From Beijerinckiaceae bacterium (GTDB taxonomy: Bacteria > Pseudomonadota > Alphaproteobacteria > Rhizobiales > Beijerinckiaceae), in NCBI GenBank assembly GCA_019753285.1, contig JAIELD010000067.1, positions 1-43,223 on the forward strand: a stretch of 43,223 nucleotides of DNA. Reading direction: 5' to 3'. Positions 35,367 through 43,223 of the stretch are shown in pieces. How positions within the stretch are numbered: the stretch's first letter is position 1; every line of letters starts with the position of its first letter. The translations under genes were made by a program, and so were the position numbers. The notes beneath the pieces are model-generated. The model was given only the letters and a program-made list of their open reading frames with translations, did not search any database and was not told the origin of the DNA.

Positions 35367-35824
35367 AAATCGCCACCTTCAACATCAATGGCATCCACCG
35401 TCGCCTGCCCAATCTTCTGCAGTGGCTGGAGGAGCGCGCACCCGATGTCGTCTGCCTGCAGGAGCTGAAATGCACCGCCAGACAATTCCCCGAAAAGGCA
35501 TTGCTGGAGGCTGGCTATGGCGCGGTCTGGAAGGGCGAGACAAGCTGGAACGGCGTTGCCATTCTGGCAAAAGGACAAACACCCATCGCAACCCGCTATG
35601 CGCTGCCAGGCGACGAGGATGACAAGCAGAGCCGCTATATCGAGGCGGCCGTCAATGGCGTGCTGGTCGCATCCCTTTATCTGCCCAATGGCAATCCGCA
35701 ACCAGGACCGAAGTTCGACTACAAGCTTGCCTGGTTCGAACGGCTGATCGCGCATCCCGGCACCCTGTCAGGATCGAAGGCGCCCGTTGCTGTCGACCAA
35801 AATTTTCCTCAATATGTTGAATAA
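35363..35824 (+). pseudogene. Exonuclease III, 3'-truncated
   Basis: The N-terminal 144 residues are a good exonuclease III (AP endonuclease): MKIATFNINGIHRRLPNLL, metal-site E34 in CLQELK, WNGVAILAKG, and the YLPNGNPQPGPKFDYKLAWF block. At about 35795, just where the catalytic GDFN strand should come (after APVAV), the sequence switches to ten unrelated residues and a stop. The second half, with the catalytic Asp/Asn and the C-terminal Asp-His, is missing; normal length is about 260. It is therefore inactive as written. The break coincides with a change to AT-rich sequence and the start of the cassette at 35890, so the cassette or a deletion linked to it interrupted the gene. Confidence 0.85.
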
Positions 35825-35889
35825 TATACTGCCTGATCGCAGAGCAATACGTGTACGCAATAAAGGAGTCGACATTTCGAGGAATCACG

Positions 35890-37245
35890 ATGGAAGTCAG
35901 TGAAGCGATATTCGTCGGACGCGGGGATGCGATTAAACTGGAAGTTGACGGCACGACCGTCATCGATCTGAACGGCGCGCTCGCCGCCGCCGCCAGCGAC
36001 GCAACCCAGATCACCATCCTGGGCGGCTATTACGATCGGCTCTGGCTGCTCGATTTGCTTCGCGAGCTGCCCCGGGCGCGTCGTCGGGACTGCAAGGTGC
36101 GTATTGCCGTCGGGTCCGATGCGACCATCACGTTGCCCAAGGTTTGGGAGCACATGCGCGAGGTCCAAAGGGAGCTGCGACGGATCGGCTACCGCTCACT
36201 CGAGATCGCTATCGTCGGACGGTCGCCGGTCCATTTCCATACCAAGCTTTTCCGTTTCTTGCGGACTACCCATCCCTACTGGTTCGTTGGCTCGGCAAAT
36301 CCCGGCAGCGACCGCCACGAGCTGATGCTGCGCCTTTCCGGGTGCCATGAGGAACTCTCCAATTATGTGGACGCGGTCTTCGAGGCCGCGCAGTCTGTGA
36401 ACGATGAGCCGCCAAGGCGGAAACGCCCATCGACGCTGCGCGACTTCTTCCTTGATGGTGTGCTCTGCCACAAGCCGCCCTACCAGCAGCTTTTCACCTT
36501 CGACGCATACAGGCTGTCACCGGAGGACCGCGGTCGCATTGACACCCGGATCGGCGAGGGCAGCGCCGTTGAATATGCCAGTCCTAGGACCGAAGGCTTC
36601 GGATTCGGTCTGCGACGCGCAATCGGGATGGCGGACACCGATCCAGGCGAAAAGAAAGATACCGCCAGCAGGGTACGCTTCCGTGACTACGGCATGGATA
36701 CGCTATTCGGCCTCTGGATGCCGTCCGCCTACGCGGCCATCGTCCAGGCATCCGTGACGGGACGAGAGGCGGCGATCGGTGAGATGCTCCGTGCGATCGG
36801 CCAGAGGCTCGCCGACGCGGCGGGCCAACAGGCGGCCCATAATGCTTTTGCCAGATACATTGCTTCGATGGACCGCTATCTTAACGACCTTGACATTGAA
36901 GCGAAGCCAGTTCGCGATCGAGACGCCGCGTTCGCCCGTTTTCTCAAGTCGCGCACGGACGGCCTCTCCAAGGACAGCTTCGTGTCTCGTCACGCAAGGG
37001 TGATGACAATAGCCCCAATGTTCGACGTCTGGCAGGATGCAGACGTTGCCGCGCAATTTGTCCAGAGCTTCTTCGACGATCTGGCATGGCGCGCCACGCC
37101 CACGACCACGCACAAATCTAAAATTGTACGATCGCTAATAGAGAGCCTGGGTGACGACGCCGACTGGGAAACACCAGAGAATCTGCAGGCAGCATTCGTC
37201 GATAGGCTGGAAATAGAGCCCTGGGATAATGACGAATGGCAGTGA
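35890..37245 (+). CDS. Phospholipase-D-like (single HKD) putative nuclease
   Basis: A 451-residue cytosolic protein. The N-terminal domain has the PLD-like pattern: a strand and helix ITILGGYYDRLWLLDLL, then H117-x-K119 (HFHTKLF), then GSAN at 134-137 (YWFVGSANPG) followed by HELML. One such motif per chain means it would work as a dimer, as in BfiI/NgoFVII-type nucleases and PLD-like helicase partners. The usual Asp after HxKx4 is absent. The C-terminal two thirds are unrecognised and charged. The start is ATG 35890 with GAGGAA five bases upstream; GTG 35851 would add 13 residues. It overlaps the next gene by 10 bp. DNA cleavage is inferred from the fold and the neighbours; a lipase or phosphodiesterase role is less likely without a signal peptide. 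Confidence 0.7.
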   Translation: MEVSEAIFVGRGDAIKLEVDGTTVIDLNGALAAAASDATQITILGGYYDRLWLLDLLRELPRARRRDCKVRIAVGSDATITLPKVWEHMREVQRELRRIGYRSLEIAIVGRSPVHFHTKLFRFLRTTHPYWFVGSANPGSDRHELMLRLSGCHEELSNYVDAVFEAAQSVNDEPPRRKRPSTLRDFFLDGVLCHKPPYQQLFTFDAYRLSPEDRGRIDTRIGEGSAVEYASPRTEGFGFGLRRAIGMADTDPGEKKDTASRVRFRDYGMDTLFGLWMPSAYAAIVQASVTGREAAIGEMLRAIGQRLADAAGQQAAHNAFARYIASMDRYLNDLDIEAKPVRDRDAAFARFLKSRTDGLSKDSFVSRHARVMTIAPMFDVWQDADVAAQFVQSFFDDLAWRATPTTTHKSKIVRSLIESLGDDADWETPENLQAAFVDRLEIEPWDNDEWQ

Positions 37246-37967
37246 TGGAAGACGCTCCGCCAACGCCGGGCTGGGAAATGTATACCGGCGATCGAAAGAC
37301 CGCAGGTCCGTTCGAGAACCGTATCCTTTATGCAATGTGTCGGGACAACCCTGCCCACGGCGACGCTTACGTAACCGCGGGCAAGATCACTGCGATCGGT
37401 CGCATCTACGCCGCGGCGCCCGAACGGGGGGCGGGGTCCGGACGGGAAACGGGTTTACTTGCAGATGCAATTGCGGCTCGCCTGGTGAATTCGCCCCTAG
37501 ACGAAGGACTCCAAGCTATTGCCATTTCGGATGGCTTCTCGGAATCGAACCGAGCGCAAGTTGTCGCAGCGCATCAGCTTCTTGTTGATGAAATCGCGAT
37601 TGCGACATTCGGATGGTCGAAGTCGTTCGACAACGAAGGCTGGTTGCCGCGGACTCAAGGGTCATTTGCGTCGAAGTATCTTCACTTCCATCGACCTAAC
37701 GCGTTTCCGATTATGGATTCATACGCGAAGGCAGGGCTCGTCTGTGTCGGCCTGAACGGTCCGTTCGATACCTACGAGCTGTTCTGCGCTGGCTTTGCTA
37801 GGCATGTCGAGAAGCGGGTGGCGGGCTGGACTCCTCGCAGCATCGATACGGCGCTCGTGATACGGGGTCGGGCGCATCAGGATCGAACCAGCACGAGTTG
37901 CCGCGCATGCGGCACAGCGTTCGTCAGACGACAGCGTAAAAAAAAGTCGGCGGGGAACGGCGGCTAG
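37236..37967 (+). CDS. Hypothetical protein of PLD-like/UDG-like cassette
   Basis: A 243-residue cytosolic protein overlapping the PLD-like gene by 10 bp, hence co-translated with it. I do not recognise the family for certain. The block SFASKYLHFHRPNAFPIMDS (143-162) resembles the 'SK.LHF..P..FPI.DS' segment of uncharacterised small proteins that may have a helical glycosylase-like fold; that is a memory-level similarity only. A C-terminal CxxC (C222/C225) in a very basic tail (RRQRKKK) could bind zinc or nucleic acid. ATG 37245 is an alternative start. The tail after residue 205 may be altered, since it looks unlike the rest of the protein. Confidence 0.6.
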   Translation: MAVMEDAPPTPGWEMYTGDRKTAGPFENRILYAMCRDNPAHGDAYVTAGKITAIGRIYAAAPERGAGSGRETGLLADAIAARLVNSPLDEGLQAIAISDGFSESNRAQVVAAHQLLVDEIAIATFGWSKSFDNEGWLPRTQGSFASKYLHFHRPNAFPIMDSYAKAGLVCVGLNGPFDTYELFCAGFARHVEKRVAGWTPRSIDTALVIRGRAHQDRTSTSCRACGTAFVRRQRKKKSAGNGG

Positions 37968-37974
37968 AAGTTGA

Positions 37975-38553
37975 TCACGCCGCTTTTGTCAGCGGCGAAA
38001 GCTTAAGAATCGCAGAAACGGCGGCGATCATGTCTTGCTTCCGGGCGAATTGCGGATGCCGAAGTCCTGTTGCCCGAACCGGGGTTCCGTCCCTTAGCCG
38101 GTAGGTTTGCCACCCGTGCGGCTGATTTTCTTCGGCTCTGCCGAGTTCGTCCTCGATAGTGGGCGGAAACACATTCCAGCCTTTGCGGGTGAACACGAAC
38201 AACTCGTCGGGGCGCTGCATCTCAAGGATCTCGAGAACGCGGGTTCGGCCAAGCGTTACCTGCTCCGGCGTCGCCCATCCATATCGGTTTTCAAGCGGTC
38301 CGATGCTGGTGGGTACGAAGTTGAAAAAGGTCACGCGCTGCCAGAATGCCGCGTGATCCGTGAACCCAAAATAGTCTCTGATCCTGTCGAAGAAGGCAAT
38401 TTTCCAACATCCATTCATAACTTTGCGGATGGTGCGCTGCGTCGAATTTTCGTCATCTGCATCCCAGTGTGAGTATCCAGCGATTGCGATTCGGCGTCCG
38501 CTAATTCCCTCCCGATGTCGATCACCGCACCAGGGAATGTGGATCTCGTTCAT
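37975..38553 (-). CDS. Uracil-DNA-glycosylase-superfamily-like protein
   Basis: A 192-residue protein. Motif order matches uncharacterised UDG-fold proteins: IAIAGYSHW (22-30, first catalytic-loop position), FWQRVTFFNFVP (70-81), a spacer with TPEQ, VLEILEMQRPDELFVFTRKGW (106-126), and RHPQFA (165-170) at the C-terminal HP-loop position. It is expected to bind or excise a base, or bind modified DNA; a canonical GQDPY-type catalytic Asp is not visible, so activity is uncertain. The start ATG 38553 has AAAGGAG six bases upstream. It is convergent with the preceding gene (7 bp between stops), so it has its own promoter to the right but belongs spatially to the cassette. Confidence 0.62.
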   Translation of the reverse strand: MNEIHIPWCGDRHREGISGRRIAIAGYSHWDADDENSTQRTIRKVMNGCWKIAFFDRIRDYFGFTDHAAFWQRVTFFNFVPTSIGPLENRYGWATPEQVTLGRTRVLEILEMQRPDELFVFTRKGWNVFPPTIEDELGRAEENQPHGWQTYRLRDGTPVRATGLRHPQFARKQDMIAAVSAILKLSPLTKAA

Positions 38554-38981
38554 CGGTTGCTCCTTTAGATTTCGACCGTTTCAGCTATACATGAAAACGA
38601 CTATCGGCTGCTCGTTTTCAGCCCTTATAAACCGTTCTGAAAAGGGACAATAAGTATCACAATTTCGGACCTTCGCGGGGCGTGGAGCATTCTTGCACGA
38701 ATGGCAGGTTTTTGGAGGTAGCGATTGGCGTTCTGAACGATGACGATGAGGGCTCAATGCCGTTCTTTCAGGGGGCTGATACCGGTCGGCAGGTCTCGGA
38801 ATTTTACCGGCTACAAGCGGACGTTTTTTCCACTTGGCCTATCATTGTGTATTGACGTGGGCCGCGACGCTGATTTGACGGCCCTAATGCGGGGGCAGAC
38901 GCTTCGCACGTAAATCGGCGTCTAAATCCGCGCTGCCTCACATTGAAAGGCATCCGGGTGCACACCGGTTCCGCCCGCTGT
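38554..38981. other. Intergenic region with a possible short ORF
   Basis: 428 bp. It holds the promoter for the UDG-like gene. A 57-codon plus-strand frame, GTG 38682 to stop 38853-38855, reads like protein (RFLEVAIGVLNDDDEGSMPF...RQVSEFYRLQADVF) but has no clear Shine-Dalgarno. It may be a gene fragment left by an insertion. I found no remainder of the broken exonuclease III gene here. Confidence 0.35.
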
Positions 38982-41900
38982 TCAAGCGGCTCCGCAAGCT
39001 TGGGCCGCCGCGGCCTGCCCCGCCTTCTCCGGCGAGGGAAGCGGCATCCTGGCGATATAGCGCGGGCCGCTGAACTGAGCCGTCGGCGCCTGCTCGATTT
39101 GGCTTTCGGACGGCACCGGCTCGTCCTGCGTGCCCAGGTAAGGCTCCTCTTCCTCGATTAAAACAAAAAGTTGGCTCGCCGGGTCGACGCTTTGGACCGT
39201 GAAGGCGGTCGTCCAAGCTAATTCTTGATCGTGCGTCGCAGGGTGGGGCGACCCATACGTCGCATCGCGGGTCTCCAACGTCCGCTCGCCGACGAGGCCA
39301 GCGCTGTTACTGGACTCCACGAGCGTGACGCGCATGCGGGGCGATCTCGCACCTTGCTCATCGCGCCGAGAGGCCGTCCGGCCCGCCACCTGGACCTGGA
39401 TGCAGCCGGGCCGATCCGGTTGCGGCACGGCCTCCCACCAGGCCTTCGCGTCGCGCAACGGCAAGACTTGTCCCCAGGCCACGACCGGCGTGGACGCGTT
39501 CAGCCCCTTGATCGCGTGCGCCTGGTAACGCACAAGCCCGAAGCGCACGAACGGCTCGACGAGCCCGGGCACGACCCCCGGATTGAGCGCTACGTCGACG
39601 TACCAGCGTTCTGACACGACGTCGAAGCAGGGTTCGTAGGTGATCAGGCCCGCGGTCAGGACCGTAGCGGGCGTCATATCCGCGCCGAGCTTGTCGTCCG
39701 AGACGATCGGGATATCCACGAAGGGAACGTAGGATGGATCTCTGCCCGGCTTGTTGGACGCGGGAATGTCCTTGAACGCATGCTCCGACATGAAGGGTCC
39801 GAGCGAAGCAGGCGCTTCGCGGATGGGATCGGCGCCCCAGCGCGTGACGAACTTGCCTCCCGGGCCGAGCATGTCGTCGGTGTAGTCAGCGAGGTCCATC
39901 AAGCCCTGCTCCGGGGCGTCCGGACGCGGCACCGTTCCGGTCTCGGGCGCGTTGCCAAGGCCCCGCAGGCGCGGCGGCCAAAGAACGATGCCGAGGCGCT
40001 CACCCTCGCCGGCAGAGAACCAGGGACGGTTGAGCCAGATCCGGACACGCGCCTCTCGCACGTGGGAGACGCATCGGGCGGGGCGGGCGGTCGCATGCGT
40101 CCAGTAGAAGGCGGGCATCACCGTATGGACGGACGGCTGGCTCGGCCGGCGGGTGGCCGGCAGCCATAGATCGAGGGTCTCGGCCTCGCGGGGATTTCCG
40201 GGCGAGGCCGAGAGGGCCGGCACGGGCTTGAAATCCTCGGGCAGTTGCACTTTGACGTCGGGCACAATCCTGCGCACGAGTTCGCCGTGTCGGGTCGTCG
40301 TCCGCAGACAGACCCGCAGCTTTCGCGCGATTGTGTCCTTGAACGGATCGAAAGCAGTGATCCGGGGCCCCGGCTGGCGCCGCCCGCTACGGGCGGATTC
40401 TTCCCGTTTGATGGCTTCCAACTGCTGCGCGGCGAGGTCGACCGCGTCGAGCCCAGCAAAATGGGAGTCCTTGTTACAAGCATCGAGGTCGTCGATCCGC
40501 AACAGCGTGACGGACGAGGTCGGCAGCGTCACGCGACCGCTAGGGTCGACGCTGAAGCCGAACAGGCTCAACGCCCGCGACGTCCGGCCGGTCTCGTCCT
40601 CCGGCCAGCGACCGACAAGCCGATACTGGTCTGGACGCCGGCGCGTCTGGTCGTCGATGGCGCTGCCCTGCGGCGCAACGACATCCGCGAGGACCTCGAG
40701 CTGGCTGCAACTGTCGAGATCGACCTGGACGGTTCCCGCCAGCAGGAGGCCCGTCGCCCCCTCCTTGGGCTCCTCGGGCCATCCGGAGATCGGACGACCC
40801 GGCTCATGGTCCATGCCGTAGCCCTCTAGCAGTTTACGACGGGGGTCGGACATGTCGTTCGAGACCCGAACCTCGTAACGCGTGAGCGCGAGAACCTTTT
40901 CGTCCCGCGTCCATGCAGGGTTGTTAGCGGACCTGTCGAAGGCCGGCGCGCGAACGGGCTCCTTCACGGCATGCACTGCCTCAACCGTGGCCAGGCCGGC
41001 GAGTTGGGGTACGGGTCTGGCCCGCAAGCGCTCGCCGAGAACATCCGCGACGGCGGCAACGTGGCGCGCGCCTACCTCGATGCCGGCCGCCGCGATCCAG
41101 CGCTGCGCCATAGGATCGGGCTTAGGCTTCTCGCCTTTCTTCTTCGCCGCCTCGTTCTCCTCGACGAGCTTCTTGGATAGGGCCTCGAAGACTCCGAGCC
41201 GTTTGGAAATCGATGCCGGGGATCGGCCGTCGTCGAACTTGCTGTCAAGGCTTGCCGCCACAGCAAGTTCTGCGGGGTCGATGGCCACCTGCGCCGCAAC
41301 GATCGTCTCCGCGAGATCAAACCAGCTGCGCAAGGTGGAGGCCCGCGGCGCGAACCAGCAGTCCGCGGCGACGTGCTCGCCCCGATAGAGTCTCACCTTG
41401 ACGCGCTGGACCGGAATGCCGCCGGAAAACGGCCCGTCGCTCAGGCGGCGTCCGTCCGTGTATGCCGCTGCAGGCGGCGTCGGCACGAGCATCGCGTGGG
41501 TCACATCGCCTTTGGTCGGGCTCTTCCGGACCTCGTCAACGCGCTCGAACTCGATCACGACCGGCACGGCGCTGCGGAAGCTGTCGTCCGCAGCCAGGAC
41601 ATCCACGACGATCGGCTGGCCCTCGAAATAGCCCTCACCGACAGGACGTTTGGCCGGCCTGAGCGCGATGACGAACTGCTCGGCGGCCGGATCAGGCCAA
41701 TACGGATGCTGGCGATCCGTCTTCCCGCCGGCCATGAAGACCGGCTCGCCGGGCTCGTCCGGCGGGATGCGCTTCAGGCGCTCAGCGGGGGCGAGCTTGC
41801 CGTCTTTCGTGATCGGCGGCGTCCCGGGGCTCAGGCTCTTGAGCGGCTCGCCGGAGGGCAGCCCCCGGCCGGGCCCAGCCTCGCCTTTGGGCCGGCCGTA

Positions 41901-43223
41901 GATCGGAAAATCGTGCCACGGGGCGTCGATGTTCACGGATTCGAATGCGCCGCGGGGCTTATCCGTATTATCCTTGTCGAGCACGCCGTGGCGCACAACC
42001 TCGTCGAGAGCGAGGCGGGGCGGCAGGATCACGCGCCATGACCGAGAATCTTGGTCCGGTTCGTCCTTCTGCGGCGCACGCAGGATCGCGATCGGACCAG
42101 TCTGACGAACGTAACGGTCCGCGCGATCGGCGAAGCTGACGGGAAGTAGGACGACCGGTGGCCTGAGCGGCTCGTGGCGCAGGAAGCGGCGGACGGCCTT
42201 CGCCTCGATCGAGGCCGCCGCACATGGGATACGTACTTCGCAATCGTTCTTGGCGAGCGCTTCGACCTCGCTAGACGCCACGCTGACACCGCCGAGCCAG
42301 ACTACCCCGACCGCGACCTGGTAGGCGCGTCCGAACCGCAGCGCGTGGGAGCGCTCAGCTGCCGCGAGGTCGAGCGAATAAGTGCGGCTGATCGAGAGAT
42401 CGGATCCCGGACGCACTTCGACCTTCTCGGTCTGGCAGTTGACCGCGAGCGGATCGCCCTCCCAGGCGGCAAGCAACTCCTCGACATGGATCCAGATACC
42501 GGTCTTCGAATCGTTCGCGAAGCGGGTTCGCGACGGAACCGCTACGCTTGCTGCGTCCGAGATAAGGCGTCGCTCCGAGCCCCTCTTCAAACCGAGCTGT
42601 CCAAGAGCCGCCTCGATGTCAAATGAGGCATGCGGACCGACCGACTTATAGTCGACGGAACGGGTCATCAGGCTGCGCCACTGGACGTCCGCGCCGCCCC
42701 ACAAGCCAACATGAACCCGGTAGCCGGTAGCAAGGTCCTCGGCGTCGACGACGCTCGGGCCCGTCTTCGGGCTCGCGAATCGATGCGCATTAATGATTTC
42801 AGACACGACCGCCGCCTGACGCCAGCGATCGACGATGCACAGGCCGCGCGTCATTAGCGGCGGGGCTTCGGCTCTGGCCTGTATGACATCGACTTGTTCA
42901 CCCTCCGAGCCTATCGGAGCAGATCGCGCCGCGCTGTCTATCCGATCTTGAGAGCTTTCGACGAGACGGATATTGGCGTCGATGGCGAAGGACGGGTCGA
43001 CCGTCACAAGGTCGAAGCGGCGCCGCTCCTTACCTGGCTTGTCGGCATCGATGGCCTGGCCAAGGCGGACCAGTCCATTCGACTGAGAGACGACTTTGCG
43101 GCGCACGTCGTCGGCCCCGGCCGGATGCGCGAGATGAAGCTCCATGTCTTCCCGCAGAGCGGGCCAGACATGCCTGATCGCCCCGTTCCGGCGATCAAAT
43201 CGCGTTACTGTCCAGACCAATTC
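38982..43223 (-). CDS. Very large hypothetical protein, 5' end outside the window
   Basis: An uninterrupted leftward frame of more than 1410 codons that runs off the right edge, so the N-terminus is not visible. Codon use is strongly GC-rich and the composition is even, so the frame is real. The protein is hydrophilic, without membrane segments. It contains a Lys/Glu-rich stretch (KKLVEENEAAKKKGEKPKPD). Toward the C-terminus are blocks such as IVLWPPRLRGLGNAP, CFDVVSERWYVDVALNPG and FVRFGLVRYQAHAIKGL, which I associate with other large uncharacterised bacterial proteins but cannot name. It ends in an Ala/Cys-rich tail. Structural, phage-tail-like or surface roles are possible but not shown. 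Antisense frames over it are shadows. Confidence 0.75.
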   Translation of the reverse strand, partial: ELVWTVTRFDRRNGAIRHVWPALREDMELHLAHPAGADDVRRKVVSQSNGLVRLGQAIDADKPGKERRRFDLVTVDPSFAIDANIRLVESSQDRIDSAARSAPIGSEGEQVDVIQARAEAPPLMTRGLCIVDRWRQAAVVSEIINAHRFASPKTGPSVVDAEDLATGYRVHVGLWGGADVQWRSLMTRSVDYKSVGPHASFDIEAALGQLGLKRGSERRLISDAASVAVPSRTRFANDSKTGIWIHVEELLAAWEGDPLAVNCQTEKVEVRPGSDLSISRTYSLDLAAAERSHALRFGRAYQVAVGVVWLGGVSVASSEVEALAKNDCEVRIPCAAASIEAKAVRRFLRHEPLRPPVVLLPVSFADRADRYVRQTGPIAILRAPQKDEPDQDSRSWRVILPPRLALDEVVRHGVLDKDNTDKPRGAFESVNIDAPWHDFPIYGRPKGEAGPGRGLPSGEPLKSLSPGTPPITKDGKLAPAERLKRIPPDEPGEPVFMAGGKTDRQHPYWPDPAAEQFVIALRPAKRPVGEGYFEGQPIVVDVLAADDSFRSAVPVVIEFERVDEVRKSPTKGDVTHAMLVPTPPAAAYTDGRRLSDGPFSGGIPVQRVKVRLYRGEHVAADCWFAPRASTLRSWFDLAETIVAAQVAIDPAELAVAASLDSKFDDGRSPASISKRLGVFEALSKKLVEENEAAKKKGEKPKPDPMAQRWIAAAGIEVGARHVAAVADVLGERLRARPVPQLAGLATVEAVHAVKEPVRAPAFDRSANNPAWTRDEKVLALTRYEVRVSNDMSDPRRKLLEGYGMDHEPGRPISGWPEEPKEGATGLLLAGTVQVDLDSCSQLEVLADVVAPQGSAIDDQTRRRPDQYRLVGRWPEDETGRTSRALSLFGFSVDPSGRVTLPTSSVTLLRIDDLDACNKDSHFAGLDAVDLAAQQLEAIKREESARSGRRQPGPRITAFDPFKDTIARKLRVCLRTTTRHGELVRRIVPDVKVQLPEDFKPVPALSASPGNPREAETLDLWLPATRRPSQPSVHTVMPAFYWTHATARPARCVSHVREARVRIWLNRPWFSAGEGERLGIVLWPPRLRGLGNAPETGTVPRPDAPEQGLMDLADYTDDMLGPGGKFVTRWGADPIREAPASLGPFMSEHAFKDIPASNKPGRDPSYVPFVDIPIVSDDKLGADMTPATVLTAGLITYEPCFDVVSERWYVDVALNPGVVPGLVEPFVRFGLVRYQAHAIKGLNASTPVVAWGQVLPLRDAKAWWEAVPQPDRPGCIQVQVAGRTASRRDEQGARSPRMRVTLVESSNSAGLVGERTLETRDATYGSPHPATHDQELAWTTAFTVQSVDPASQLFVLIEEEEPYLGTQDEPVPSESQIEQAPTAQFSGPRYIARMPLPSPEKAGQAAAAQACGAA

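Noticed and set aside
38982-38990. TCAAGCGGC next to the stop of the giant gene matches the tRNA-Thr 3' end and could be an attR core
   Set aside because: Only nine bases match, the T-arm is absent, and the match lies at the end of a coding frame; chance is a sufficient explanation.

Overview
This is a GC-rich chromosomal segment from an alphaproteobacterium, most likely of the order Hyphomicrobiales (Rhizobiales). The main reasons are an hpt-cpdR pair, an ftsE-ftsX-ydcF-plsC gene string, a divergent mntH/mntR pair, and DUF2125, DUF1203, DUF1223 and MJ0042/DUF3426 proteins. I cannot fix the genus from sequence alone.

Positions 1-24420 are ordinary core genome. In order they hold: a partial DUF1223 protein; the manganese importer mntH and its divergent regulator mntR with a clear operator between them; a DUF2125 protein; a ChaC-type gamma-glutamylcyclotransferase; a leftward string ftsE-ftsX-ydcF-plsC; a zinc-ribbon membrane protein; hpt and cpdR; a TspO homologue; a DMT exporter; a BrkB-type membrane protein; tRNA-Arg(CCT); msrB; a LysE exporter; a lone conserved-looking membrane protein; a DUF1203 protein; asd; a five-haem c-type cytochrome; a beta-carbonic anhydrase; a Nudix hydrolase; a CitE-like lyase; a MarC protein next to a class C beta-lactamase-like serine hydrolase; and tRNA-Thr(CGT).

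From 24421 to the right edge the window is an accessory region, read here as a genomic island integrated at the 3' end of tRNA-Thr(CGT). A tyrosine integrase follows the tRNA directly. After it come an unrecognised gene, an AlpA/excisionase-like DNA-binding protein, a GNAT acetyltransferase, an AT-rich gene-poor stretch and another orphan gene. Next is a three-gene Tn7/Tn5053-like transposition module (TnsB/TniA-like DDE transposase, TniB/TnsC-like ATPase, TniQ-like protein). Then comes a SRAP (YedK/HMCES-type) gene translationally coupled to an exonuclease III gene that is cut off at about residue 144.

Immediately after the broken exonuclease gene sits a compact three-gene cassette (35890-38553). 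It encodes a phospholipase-D-like protein with one HxK/GSxN motif, an unrecognised protein overlapping it by 10 bp, and a convergent protein with the motif pattern of the uracil-DNA glycosylase superfamily. All three look like DNA-acting proteins in a DNA-repair/mobile context, and this is the best candidate in the window for an undescribed (possibly anti-phage or DNA-modification sensing) system. The window ends inside a very large leftward gene (more than 1410 codons) with no domain I recognise. No second copy of the tRNA-Thr 3' end was found, so the right end of the island probably lies beyond the window.
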